This document shows positions 8,051-15,458 of a DNA stretch of 28,309 nt, piece after piece; positions within the stretch are counted from its first letter, which is position 1; the number at the start of each line of letters is the position of its first letter. Below the pieces are notes generated by a model, which did not search any database, was not told the origin of the DNA, and was given only the letters and a program-made list of their open reading frames with translations. Origin of the DNA: an uncultured Prevotella sp. GTDB taxonomy: Bacteria > Bacteroidota > Bacteroidia > Bacteroidales > Bacteroidaceae. A program made the translations under genes and the position numbers. The DNA lies in assembly GCA_900557035.1 (NCBI GenBank), contig USRA01000023.1, forward strand, positions 1-28,309, given 5' to 3'.

Positions 8051-8095
8051 TTGTATTTTGTTTGATGTTGTTGTATTTTGTTTGATGTTGTTGTA
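8051..8095. repeat. 20-bp tandem repeat in the HIRAN leader
   Basis: TTGTATTTTGTTTGATGTTG at 8051-8070 is repeated exactly at 8071-8090 and a third copy begins (TTGTA, 8091-8095). It lies between the promoter and the ATG of the HIRAN gene, so copy number would change the leader length. Confidence 0.9.
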
Positions 8096-8103
8096 GTCAG
8101 GTA

Positions 8104-8135
8104 CAAAAGTACGGCTTTTCGACGAAACCACCAAG
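8104..8135 (-). promoter_or_regulatory. Candidate promoter of the HIRAN gene
   Basis: On the minus strand: CTTG (8135-8132), a 20-base spacer and TACTTTTG (8111-8104). The leader would be about 75 bases and would include the 20-bp tandem repeat. The layout (CTTG, 20 bases, TAnnTTTG) is the same as at the DUF3987 promoter. Confidence 0.55.
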
Positions 8136-8179
8136 CATTCTTGTTTAAATTTCCTAAAAGAGCATTTTGGGCAGATGGG

Positions 8180-8323
8180 GTTAACAGGTTAACAGTTAAC
8201 AGCTGTTTTTTCCTACCTCCCCCTTGCGTACCTTATTATATTAAATATATATATACTTATTTTTATATATGTGTGGGAGGGGGGAGTATGCATTTTTGGG
8301 GTGTTAACTGTTAACCTGTTAAC
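8180..8323. repeat. Long inverted repeat ended by two GTTAAC elements (copies B and C) around an AT-rich core
   Basis: Copy B (8180-8200, plus orientation) and copy C (8303-8323, minus orientation) are perfect inverted copies over 21 bp. Inside them, C-rich CCTCCCCC (8215-8222) faces G-rich GGGAGGGGGGAG (8274-8285), and the centre (about 8232-8270) is almost pure A/T. No open frame of interest lies inside. The whole could fold into one extended hairpin or be a miniature MITE-like element. Confidence 0.75.
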
Positions 8324-8475
8324 TCCTGATGCGGATAATGAGGGTTGAGGGGGATGAAGACAAAGGGATGAGAATGATGAAAAAGAGGGGGATGAGAGGG
8401 CATCAATGAAGACCGAGCCTAGACATCATTGATGACAACGGGAGGGCTTAATAGAAGACCGAAAAAGATGAAGAG
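8324..8475. other. Non-coding, purine-rich stretch with a perfect hairpin
   Basis: No gene is visible. GGGATGA-type purine repeats run from about 8330 to 8400. CATCAATGA (8401-8409) pairs perfectly with TCATTGATG (8426-8434) around a 16-base loop. No T-run follows, so it is not an obvious terminator. Confidence 0.6.
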
Positions 8476-8563
8476 CAATGAGTTACGAGGCAAAAACCTA
8501 TGAGCTTTGGGATAGAAAACTATGAGCTTTGGGTAAAAAAACTATGACTTAGTTTTTTTAACT
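8476..8563. repeat. Four direct repeats of 22-bp period (iteron-like)
   Basis: Units begin at 8476, 8498, 8520 and 8542, exactly 22 bp apart. The central two share CTATGAGCTTTGGG followed by an A-rich spacer; the outer two are decayed (CAATGAGTTACGAGG and CTATGACTTAG). The last unit ends in the hairpin-forming CTTAGTT-ttttt-AACTAAAG. The exact 22-bp phase, two helical turns, is typical of initiator-binding iterons or cooperative operators. Confidence 0.75.
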
Positions 8564-8591
8564 AAAGGGGTGCGAAAAGGCAGTGAAGAGG

Positions 8592-8660
8592 CTGCGAGAG
8601 ACTGCGAGAGACTGCGAGGCGATACTCTACCTTAATTATTTATAGGTAGAATATCGCCTC
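8592..8660. repeat. 10-bp tandem repeat followed by a 17-bp stem-loop over the wbqC end
   Basis: CTGCGAGAGA occurs at 8592 and 8602, and partly at 8612. It is followed by a stem of GAGGCGATACTCTACCT (8616-8632) with AGGTAGAATATCGCCTC (8644-8660), one mismatch, 11-base loop. The right arm is the last coding part of the WbqC gene. No T-run follows on the minus strand, so this would be an atypical terminator or an mRNA-end stabiliser. Confidence 0.7.
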
Positions 8661-9257
8661 GTTGCCTTCATTGAAAAGGAGGTCAAGGATGCTCATATTC
8701 GGCTGAAAACCGTATTTCTGCTCATAGACCTGATAATAGCGCTGGGGAGTGAATTCTGCGTCAGGGAGCGGTTTCTTGGGACGAATAGCATCACGGAAAT
8801 CCTTGATTTCATCCTCTTCTTTCAGTTCTTTACTCTGAATATAGGCTTCGGTGATCGAAATCTTCGGGCGAATATCCAGAAGCTCTATCATCTTCTCAGT
8901 AATCTCCATATTGAAATCGAAGAGGAATTCGTATTTCTTCTCGTAGAAGGGGCGGATATCGTCTTGGTAATACTCAAAGAAAGGGCTCTCGCCGTAGGCG
9001 GAGAGAAGCGCATTCCAGTGGACGTGGCGCCAGTTGGCGTGGTCGGAAATGCGGATGTCTTTCATCGCCAGCGATGTATTATGATTCGTTGGGATGATGA
9101 GCGCAAGCGGGCCATTGGTGGTGGGAATAATCATACGGTTGCGATAGGTTTGCTTGATAAAGCTCTCATGGCGCTCTATCAGGCACTCGTCGTAGCGGTT
9201 CAACTTCTGATACCACTGGATGGGACCGAAATATGTGGAAGATAATAATGCTTTCAA
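8640..9257 (-). CDS. WbqC-family protein
   Basis: A 205-residue protein of the WbqC family. It has the N-terminal signature SSTYFGPIQWYQKL, then NGPLALIIPT and the HWNALLSAYGESPFFEYY segment. WbqC proteins occur in surface polysaccharide loci and elsewhere; their reaction is not firmly established. It is cytoplasmic by sequence. It is the last gene of a minus-strand run dapB, lepB, S26-like, wbqC with small gaps, so it is probably transcribed from the dapB end. The codons for its last six residues form one arm of a stem-loop. Confidence 0.85.
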   Translation of the reverse strand: MKALLSSTYFGPIQWYQKLNRYDECLIERHESFIKQTYRNRMIIPTTNGPLALIIPTNHNTSLAMKDIRISDHANWRHVHWNALLSAYGESPFFEYYQDDIRPFYEKKYEFLFDFNMEITEKMIELLDIRPKISITEAYIQSKELKEEDEIKDFRDAIRPKKPLPDAEFTPQRYYQVYEQKYGFQPNMSILDLLFNEGNEAIFYL

Positions 9258-9343
9258 ATTCTAAATTTATAATTAATAATTAATGGTAAAGGACGAGCAA
9301 TGGAATCGCTCGGAATGGGCAGAGGACTAAACTAATGAGAAGG

Positions 9344-9784
9344 CTAAAACAGCTTATACGCCTTGCCTACCATCTGATGCTTGTGAACCAGCTGCTCGCC
9401 GGCAGGCGTCTTCAGGAGATAGAAGCGGCAATCCTTGCAGCCGCAGCGCTTGCAGCATATTGTGGGGATAACGTAGCTCGCCGTATCGATGCGGAGCGTA
9501 TCGCCCGGAAGCTTGTCTATCCTCCCGATGAAATACACCATGAATACTTTCTTGCGCCGCTGGTTGCGAAGCGGCTGAACCACGGTATCGGCGTAAACCA
9601 CCACATCACCGCGATTGAAAAAATCGCAGTCAATCCTATTCACTATCACCCGGTTGCCAGCTTTCAGTTGCGGAGGAAGACCTCCCGCAGGCACCGTGAA
9701 GACAGTGAAGGCATAGGTTCGCACCGCCCACACCAGGAGCAGCGACAAACCTAAAGCTATTAGGAACTTAACTGCGATTTTCAA
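9344..9784 (-). CDS. Degenerate S26 signal peptidase-like membrane protein lacking the catalytic dyad
   Basis: A 146-residue protein with one N-terminal membrane segment (about residues 5-23). Boxes B to D of signal peptidase I can be followed. VPAGGLPPQLKAGNRVIVN (31-49) lines up with the VPSGSMxPTLxxGD region, but the nucleophile Ser is Gly35. GRIDKLPGD (87-95) lines up with KRxxGLPGD, but the base Lys is Gly87. The C-terminal GDNRxxSxDSR box is absent. In its place is a Cys cluster (C110, C111, C114, C116, C119), possibly a metal site. It follows lepB by 35 bases. It is unlikely to cleave signal peptides by the Ser/Lys mechanism and may be a partner of LepB, but that is inference. Confidence 0.8.
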   Translation of the reverse strand: MKIAVKFLIALGLSLLLVWAVRTYAFTVFTVPAGGLPPQLKAGNRVIVNRIDCDFFNRGDVVVYADTVVQPLRNQRRKKVFMVYFIGRIDKLPGDTLRIDTASYVIPTICCKRCGCKDCRFYLLKTPAGEQLVHKHQMVGKAYKLF

Positions 9785-9819
9785 ATCTATCTTTGCTTTC
9801 TTGATTTCAAAAGCTTCTG

Positions 9820-11268
9820 TTACTTGATGTTATCTACGAAGTTGAACAGGCGGTTCCAGCGGATGCCTGAGAAGCCCGGATGATCAGGACTGTGGCTCCA
9901 CCAGATGAAGATAGGCTTGCCCACGATATGATCCTCTGGCACGAAGCCCCAGTAGCGGCTATCGGCCGAGTTGTGGCGGTTGTCGCCCATCATCCAGTAA
10001 TAGTCGAGCTTGAAGGTGTAGCTCTTCGCCAGCTTGCCGTTGATGAAGATGTTGCCCTGGCTATCTACCTTCAGGTCGTTGCCCTCGTAAACCTTGATGC
10101 AGCGCTCGTAGATAGGAAGGTTCTTCAAGTTGAGCTGGATGCTCTTGCCCTTCTTCGGAATCCATACCGGACCGTAGTTGTCTCTTGTCCAGCCGGTATA
10201 GGCATTCAGCGGATAGAGGTCGCCATAGTTTGCATCGGTGTTGATGGAGATGCTCTCTACCAGGTTTCTGTTCGCCTTCAGCGCCAAGTAAGCCTTCTTG
10301 GTGAGAGGAATCACGCCGCTCTGATTGTACATCAGGAGGTCTTCGTTGGTGATTCCCAGCTCATCGGCAAGGTCGATAGGGAACTCGCCCTTGAGCTTCA
10401 TCTTATAGGTATATTGCACATTATCAGGCTCCTTGTTCGCCTTGCCGTCGAGATAAACGATGCGGTTCTTGATCTGCAGGGTCTGTCCCGGCAAGCCCAC
10501 GCAGCGCTTCACGTAGTTCTCGCGGCGGTCGGTAGGACGGCTGATGATGTCGCCATATTCGCCCGGCATGCTGGCGATGTAGTTGCGTCCGGCAGCATAT
10601 ACCTTTTCGAAGTAGCTGCGCTGCTGCAGAGGGTTCAATACGCGAACATCCTGCTGCTGTCCGTTCTGCTCCAGTATCTGGTCGCCGATGGAGTAAACCA
10701 TCTGATAGTAATCATTCGCCTGATAGCGCTCCTCGTTGCAGAGGGTGTCTCCGGCAGGATAGTTGAACACCACGATGTCGTTAAGCTTCACGTTGCCCAA
10801 TCCCTTCACACGGCGATAATCCCAGTGAGGCCACTCCACGTAGCTCTTCACGTTGACCAGCGGCATGGTGTGCTGGGTGAGCGGCATAGTGAGCGGAGTT
10901 TCAGGGATGCGAGGACCATAGCTTACCTTGCTCACGAAGAGATAGTCGCCCGTGAGGAGACTTTTTTCGAGAGAAGATGATGGAATCACATAGTTCTGGA
11001 AGAAGAAGAGGTTGATGAAATATACTGCCACGAGGGCGAATACGAGCGCATCAACCCAGCTCATGATGAAGCGCACAGGGCCTTCTTCATCCTTCCACCA
11101 CTGCCAGTGAATCTTCTTGGTGATGTAAACGTCGAAGATGAACGGAACCACGATGAGTCCCAGCCAGCTCTTCACCCATATCAGGAAGAGGAGGTAGAGG
11201 GCGAGAACTACTGCGAACTTCGCCCACTGCACCTTCATATTGAGGTTTTGTTTCTGTTTGTCGATCAT
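9820..11268 (-). CDS. lepB: Signal peptidase I
   Basis: A 482-residue protein, the long Bacteroidota form of signal peptidase I, which cleaves signal peptides from exported proteins at the outer face of the inner membrane. Hydrophobic segments lie at about 16-32, 35-50 and 70-90. Box B is IPSSSLEKSL with nucleophile Ser99; box D is YVKRCVGLPG with general base Lys254; box E is MGDNRHNSADSRYWG (GDNR at 428-431). A large insertion between boxes D and E is usual for this phylum. The ATG at 11268 is used; an inner ATG at 11238 also keeps all domains. It lies 46 bases after dapB and 35 before the degenerate S26 paralogue. Confidence 0.95.
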   Translation of the reverse strand: MIDKQKQNLNMKVQWAKFAVVLALYLLFLIWVKSWLGLIVVPFIFDVYITKKIHWQWWKDEEGPVRFIMSWVDALVFALVAVYFINLFFFQNYVIPSSSLEKSLLTGDYLFVSKVSYGPRIPETPLTMPLTQHTMPLVNVKSYVEWPHWDYRRVKGLGNVKLNDIVVFNYPAGDTLCNEERYQANDYYQMVYSIGDQILEQNGQQQDVRVLNPLQQRSYFEKVYAAGRNYIASMPGEYGDIISRPTDRRENYVKRCVGLPGQTLQIKNRIVYLDGKANKEPDNVQYTYKMKLKGEFPIDLADELGITNEDLLMYNQSGVIPLTKKAYLALKANRNLVESISINTDANYGDLYPLNAYTGWTRDNYGPVWIPKKGKSIQLNLKNLPIYERCIKVYEGNDLKVDSQGNIFINGKLAKSYTFKLDYYWMMGDNRHNSADSRYWGFVPEDHIVGKPIFIWWSHSPDHPGFSGIRWNRLFNFVDNIK

Positions 11269-11314
11269 GTCTTTCTTTTTTGTTTCAAGAAATCATATTC
11301 CCGAGATTCCTGAT

Positions 11315-12076
11315 TTAGAACTTAAATAAATCTGATGTGGTGAGCAAACCGGTATGGTTGGCTGTAAACTCAGCTGCGAGAACGGCTCCCAGAGCGAATC
11401 CCTTGCGAGAGTGGGCGCTGTGCTCGATGGTAATCATATCAGCATCGCTGTCGTACATCACAGCGTGGATTCCAGGAACCTCGCCATCGCGTACGCAGTT
11501 GATAACCAGGTCCTCATCAGTGATGTTAGCATCGCCCTCATCGTGATGGCCATCCTCTGTCCAGTAGGTAACGCCACGCTTCCAGTCCTTCTTTCTGTCG
11601 ATATTGTCGATAATTTCCTCGGCAAGGGTGATGGCTGTACCTGATGGCGCATCAAGCTTATGAACGTGGTGGGTTTCCTGCATGCATACGGAGTACTGTG
11701 GGAAACCGTTCATAATCTTAGCCAGATAGCGGTTTACGGCAGAGAAGATAGCCACACCGATGCTGAAGTTAGAAGCCCAGAAGAGGGTCTGCTTACCGTC
11801 GGCGCAGAGTTTCTCCACGTCTTCCTTATGGTCTTTCATCCAACCGGTAGAACCTGAAACCACCTTCACGTTGTGAGAGAAAGCCTTCAGATAGTTGCCG
11901 TAAGCGGCAGTAGGGTTGGTAAACTCGATAGCCACATCGGCAGAGCAGAACTCAGGACTGTCGATATCCTCAGGGTTATTCACGTCAATCTTACATACGA
12001 TTTCGTGGCCACGCTGCAGGGCGATCTCCTCGATCATGTGTCCCATCTTTCCGTAGCCGATCAAAGCAATTTTCAT
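11315..12076 (-). CDS. dapB: 4-hydroxy-tetrahydrodipicolinate reductase
   Basis: A 253-residue enzyme of the lysine/diaminopimelate pathway. It reduces the DapA product with NAD(P)H in the cytoplasm, supplying lysine and the peptidoglycan cross-linking residue. It has the nucleotide-binding GYGKMG (residues 7-12), SGSTGW, ASNFSIGV and the family signature HHVHKLDAPSGTA with the catalytic His and Lys. Length is normal for the Bacteroidota form. It is the first gene of the minus-strand run leading into lepB and diverges from the thioesterase gene. Confidence 0.96.
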   Translation of the reverse strand: MKIALIGYGKMGHMIEEIALQRGHEIVCKIDVNNPEDIDSPEFCSADVAIEFTNPTAAYGNYLKAFSHNVKVVSGSTGWMKDHKEDVEKLCADGKQTLFWASNFSIGVAIFSAVNRYLAKIMNGFPQYSVCMQETHHVHKLDAPSGTAITLAEEIIDNIDRKKDWKRGVTYWTEDGHHDEGDANITDEDLVINCVRDGEVPGIHAVMYDSDADMITIEHSAHSRKGFALGAVLAAEFTANHTGLLTTSDLFKF

Positions 12077-12297
12077 CTTTATCTAATTTTTATTTGTTTT
12101 ACTCAAAATAGCAAACGGGCGCAATGAAAGCTTGCTTTCAAATTGCCGAATGCAGGATTTATTATGCAAAAATACATATTTTTCTCCGAAAAACCTTGAA
12201 AAATCCTTGTTATTATAATAATAAATAGAAAAATTTGGTTATTTTTGCAGTGATTTAGGGCTTTTAGCCTCATTTAGTAACTAAAAAGGAGAAAATG
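12077..12297. promoter_or_regulatory. Divergent dapB/thioesterase promoter region
   Basis: A TATTTTTG -7 box is visible in each direction: plus 12240-12247 for the thioesterase and minus 12174-12167 for dapB. Neither has a convincing TTTG at the right distance. The dapB leader carries a hairpin, GCAATGAAAGC with GCTTTCAAATTGC (12121-12146, two-base bulge), with no T-run after it. AAGGAG at 12286-12291 is a clear ribosome binding site for the ATG at 12298. Confidence 0.5.
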
Positions 12298-12711
12298 ATG
12301 AGCAAATACATATTCGAGACAAAGATGGAAGTGAGGGATTACGAGTGCGATATTGAGGGCATTGTAAACAATGCCAACTATCTGCACTACATGGAGCATA
12401 CCCGCCATCTCTTCCTAAAGGAATGCGGTCTCAGCTTTGCCGAAATGCACAATAAGGGCGTTGATGCTGTGGTGGCGAGAATGAACCTGCAGTACAAGGT
12501 TCCGCTGCAATGCGATGACGAATTTCTCTCGCGTCTGTGGCTGGAGAAACAGGGCGTACGCTATGTTTTCCATCAGGACATCTTCCGTGCCAGCGACGAG
12601 AAGCTCTGCCTCAAGGCAACCGTAGAACTCGTCTGCCTCATCAACGGAAAGCTGGGCAACAGCGAGGATTACGACAAGGCATTCGAGAAATATTTCCCAT
12701 CCCAAGGTTAA
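12298..12711 (+). CDS. Acyl-CoA thioesterase, 4-hydroxybenzoyl-CoA thioesterase/YbgC-like hotdog protein
   Basis: A single hotdog-fold domain of 137 residues. The helix-start signature RDYECDIEGIVNNANYLHYM, with the catalytic-type Asp and the NYLxYMEHTR helix, marks the YbgC/FadM-like branch that hydrolyses acyl-CoA thioesters in the cytoplasm. The acyl chain preferred cannot be read from sequence. The second ATG (12298) is chosen because AAGGAG then lies 6 bases upstream; from 12295 it would be only 3. The stop codon TAA (12709-12711) lies inside a GTTAAC repeat element, so the last residues (SQG) may reflect insertion of that element. The DUF2851 gene and dprA follow on the same strand. Confidence 0.88.
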   Translation: MSKYIFETKMEVRDYECDIEGIVNNANYLHYMEHTRHLFLKECGLSFAEMHNKGVDAVVARMNLQYKVPLQCDDEFLSRLWLEKQGVRYVFHQDIFRASDEKLCLKATVELVCLINGKLGNSEDYDKAFEKYFPSQG

Positions 12712-12727
12712 CAGGTTAACAGTTAAC
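12707..12727 (+). repeat. Triple-GTTAAC element, copy D, providing the thioesterase stop codon
   Basis: The three GTTAAC hexamers have the same 8- and 7-base offsets as the other copies and are followed by AGCTGATTTTT. The first hexamer contains the thioesterase TAA. Confidence 0.9.
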
Positions 12728-12784
12728 AGCTGATTTTTCAATACCCCTTCCGCACACGAGCGAAAAAACTTGCACCATCAAAGG

Positions 12785-12837
12785 ACAAGCATCAAGCTTG
12801 CGATTTCTGCAAAAGAACAAGCATCAGAACTTGCGAT
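12785..12837. repeat. Imperfect direct repeat upstream of the DUF2851 gene
   Basis: ACAAGCATCAAGCTTGCGAT at 12785-12804 recurs as ACAAGCATCAG-AACTTGCGAT at 12817-12837, 32 bp apart. The unit contains a short inverted repeat (GCA..TGC with AAGCTT). It lies 42 bp before the ATG and could be an operator; no binding protein is suggested by context. Confidence 0.6.
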
Positions 12838-12878
12838 CCGAAAGAGGCAATCCTATAAACCATAAAAGCCGAAACAAT

Positions 12879-14171
12879 ATGGAGCAACTACTTCACTACG
12901 TGTGGAAGCACAAACTCTTCCCACTCTCCCCTCTTTCCACCACCGACCACAGGCAGGTGGAAGTCATCGACCCCGGATTGCACAACCGCAATGCAGGGCC
13001 CGATTTCTTCAACGCCAAAATCAAGATTGCCGGAACTCTCTGGGTGGGCAACGTGGAGATTCACGACAAGGCGAGCGACTGGTTTCTTCACGCCCACGAC
13101 AAGGACGAGAGATACGACAATGTGATACTGCACGTCTGCGGCATCATCGATACGGAAGCCCGAAACTCCAAGGGTGCCCCGCTGACGCAGATGCAGCTCG
13201 ACATTCCGGACAATGTATTGAAGCACTATCAGGAGCTGCTCACCATCGACCAGTATCCCCCTTGCTATCAGATAATTCCATCGCTCACCAAGCTCACTGT
13301 GCATTCGTGGATGAGCGCCCTGCAAACCGAGCGCCTTTCGCAGAAAACGGAGGCGATAGAAGAGCGTGTGCGCCAATGTAACGGCGACTGGGAGAATGCC
13401 TACTTCGTAACCCTGGCTAGAAACTACGGCTTCGGAATCAATGGCGATGCCTTTGAGCAGTGGGCGCTGAAACTGCCTCTGAGGGCGGTGGATCATCACA
13501 GAGACGACCTCTTCCAGGTGGAAGCCATCTTCATGGGGCAGGCGGGATTGCTGGAGCTGAACACCATCCCCGAACGCTATCAAAAAGATGCCTTGAACGA
13601 CGGCTATTTCTCAAGGCTGAGGAATGAATATCTCTATCTCTCGCATAAGTTCTCGCTGCAGCCGATGGATTACAAGCTGTGGCGATTCCTGCGACTCCGC
13701 CCGCAGAACTTCCCGCATATCCGCATTTCGCAGCTTGCCAATCTTTACTATAACCGCCGTGCGGGATTAAGCCAGCTGCTGGAGGCTTCTACGGTGAAGG
13801 AGGCGAAGAAGGTGCTCTCTACCAGCGTTACGGAGTATTGGGAAACTCATTATACCTTTGGCAGTACGAGCATCAGGAACGAGAAGCACCTCTCCCCTTT
13901 CTCGCTCAATCTGCTCATCATCAACACCGTGGTTCCCATTCTCTTTGCCTACGGCAGGCACCGGGGTGAGGAGAAATACTGCGACCGTGCCTTCGATTTC
14001 CTGGAGGAGCTGAAGGCGGAGAATAACCACATAGTAAGGATGTGGCAGCAGTGTGGCCTGGAGGTGGAGAACGCCGGGGATAGCCAGGCGCTTATCCAGC
14101 TTAAGAAGGAATACTGCGACAAGAAGGAATGCCTGAGGTGCAGGATTGGGTATGAATACTTGAAAAGATAA
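12879..14171 (+). CDS. DUF2851 family protein
   Basis: A 430-residue protein of a Bacteroidota family of unknown function. Its N-terminal part shows the family pattern: MEQLLHYVWKHKLFP at the start, then VEVIDPGLHNRNAGPDFFNA, then GTLWVGNVEIHDKASDW. The repeated Asp/His/Asn residues look like an enzyme-like site, but no activity is established. No signal peptide or membrane segment. ATG 12879 is chosen because the family begins there; an upstream in-frame extension to 12798 would run through the direct-repeat leader. It lies between the thioesterase and dprA on the same strand. Confidence 0.82.
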   Translation: MEQLLHYVWKHKLFPLSPLSTTDHRQVEVIDPGLHNRNAGPDFFNAKIKIAGTLWVGNVEIHDKASDWFLHAHDKDERYDNVILHVCGIIDTEARNSKGAPLTQMQLDIPDNVLKHYQELLTIDQYPPCYQIIPSLTKLTVHSWMSALQTERLSQKTEAIEERVRQCNGDWENAYFVTLARNYGFGINGDAFEQWALKLPLRAVDHHRDDLFQVEAIFMGQAGLLELNTIPERYQKDALNDGYFSRLRNEYLYLSHKFSLQPMDYKLWRFLRLRPQNFPHIRISQLANLYYNRRAGLSQLLEASTVKEAKKVLSTSVTEYWETHYTFGSTSIRNEKHLSPFSLNLLIINTVVPILFAYGRHRGEEKYCDRAFDFLEELKAENNHIVRMWQQCGLEVENAGDSQALIQLKKEYCDKKECLRCRIGYEYLKR

Positions 14172-14223
14172 AAAGAAAAACTCTTCCCCCTACTATTAAT
14201 AATTGTTATTTATCAGAAAGTTT

Positions 14224-15354
14224 ATGGCAGACCAACAGGAAATATTAAATACCATTCTCTTAACAAGGCTGAATTATTTCAGCCTTGCAGGAATGCTGGA
14301 GCTATATAGAAGAGTAGGCTCCGCCACGCTCATCATGGAGCATAAAAACGACATCCGAAGCCTCCTCCCCGATGCCTCGGATAAACTCGTAAACGCTATC
14401 CAAAACTGCGACGAGGCACGAAAGCGAGCCGAGGCAGAACTGGAATACGACATAAGATACGGCATCGAACCGATAACAATGAACGATGACCGCTACCCAC
14501 AGCGACTCAAAAACTGCGATGATGCGCCCTTGATGCTCTTCTACAAAGGCAACGCCAACCTCAACCAGCAGCGCATTATCAATATCGTGGGAACCCGCCA
14601 CTGCACCCCGTACGGCGAAGACCTCATCCGCCGCTTCATCTCCGACCTGAAGCAGATCTCCCCTCGTGTACTCATCGTGAGCGGCTTAGCCTATGGCGTA
14701 GATATCGTGGCCCATCGCCAGGCACTCACCTGCGGCTACGAAACCGTGGGCGTACTGGCTCATGGTCTCGACGACCTCTATCCACGCCAGCACCGGGAAA
14801 CGGCAGCCAGAATGATAGAGCAAGGCGGATTGCTCACCGAGTTTCTTACCCAGACGAATGCAGATAAAATCAACTTCGTTCGCCGCAATCGCATCGTGGC
14901 GGGAATGTCGGATGCCTGCATTCTGATAGAGAGTGCAGCTCATGGCGGCGGACTCATCACCTGCGATATTTCGCAATCCTACAACCGTGATGTCTTCGCC
15001 TTCCCAGGCAGGATAGGCGATTACTACAGCGAGGGGTGCAACAACCTGATAAGGAACAATGGTGCCACGCTCATCACCAGTGCCCAGGATTTCGTGAAGG
15101 ATATGCGCTGGCAGGATGATGCCACCCTGATGAGAGCCAAGCAGCAGGGCATCGAGCGCAGCCTCTTCCCGGAACTATCGCCCGAGGAGGAGCTCATCGT
15201 CCAAATCCTCTCCAGGACCAACGACCTGCAGATCAACATCATCAGCGTGAAATCGAATATCGACATCGGTCGCCTCACCTCCATCCTATTTACGCTGGAG
15301 ATGAAGGGCATCATCCGCACCTTGGCAGGAGGAATGTATCATCTGCTGAAATAA
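14224..15354 (+). CDS. dprA: DNA-processing protein DprA
   Basis: A 376-residue protein. DprA binds incoming single-stranded DNA and loads RecA during natural transformation, in the cytoplasm. The Rossmann-like core is clear: IVGTRHCTPYGEDLIRRF, SGLAYGVDIVAHRQAL, GVLAHGLDDLYPRQH, and FVRRNRIVAGMSDACILIES. N-terminal helices of the SAM-like region (LLTRLNYFSLAGMLELY) precede it and a winged-helix region (INIISVKSNIDIGRLTSILF) ends it. The start is ATG 14224; a TTG at 14203 is less likely. It lies 52 bases after the DUF2851 gene. Confidence 0.94.
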   Translation: MADQQEILNTILLTRLNYFSLAGMLELYRRVGSATLIMEHKNDIRSLLPDASDKLVNAIQNCDEARKRAEAELEYDIRYGIEPITMNDDRYPQRLKNCDDAPLMLFYKGNANLNQQRIINIVGTRHCTPYGEDLIRRFISDLKQISPRVLIVSGLAYGVDIVAHRQALTCGYETVGVLAHGLDDLYPRQHRETAARMIEQGGLLTEFLTQTNADKINFVRRNRIVAGMSDACILIESAAHGGGLITCDISQSYNRDVFAFPGRIGDYYSEGCNNLIRNNGATLITSAQDFVKDMRWQDDATLMRAKQQGIERSLFPELSPEEELIVQILSRTNDLQINIISVKSNIDIGRLTSILFTLEMKGIIRTLAGGMYHLLK

Positions 15355-15396
15355 AGGGATGAGAACACTTGTAAAACATCATCATTCAAGGTGATG

Positions 15397-15428
15397 TTTG
15401 GCTATCTCAAAAAAAAGATGTAACTTTG
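15397..15428 (+). promoter_or_regulatory. Sigma-ABfr-type promoter of dusB
   Basis: TTTG (15397-15400), a 20-base spacer and TAACTTTG (15421-15428) match the consensus fully. The leader would be about 25 bases. The -33 box overlaps the right arm of a hairpin (AAACATCA 15374-15381 with TGATGTTT 15392-15399) that may mark the end of the dprA transcript. Confidence 0.8.
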
Positions 15429-15458
15429 CAGCCGCAAAAACAGAACAGAAAGATTCAG

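Noticed and set aside
8078..8314. 78-codon plus-strand frame in the repeat region
   Set aside because: Spans the inverted repeat and AT-rich core, with low-complexity translation and no start signals.
9880..10980. 366-codon plus-strand open frame opposite lepB
   Set aside because: Antisense shadow; the minus strand carries all signal peptidase boxes.
12798..12878. Upstream extension of the DUF2851 protein
   Set aside because: It runs through a direct-repeat leader and lacks a good start; the family begins at the ATG at 12879.
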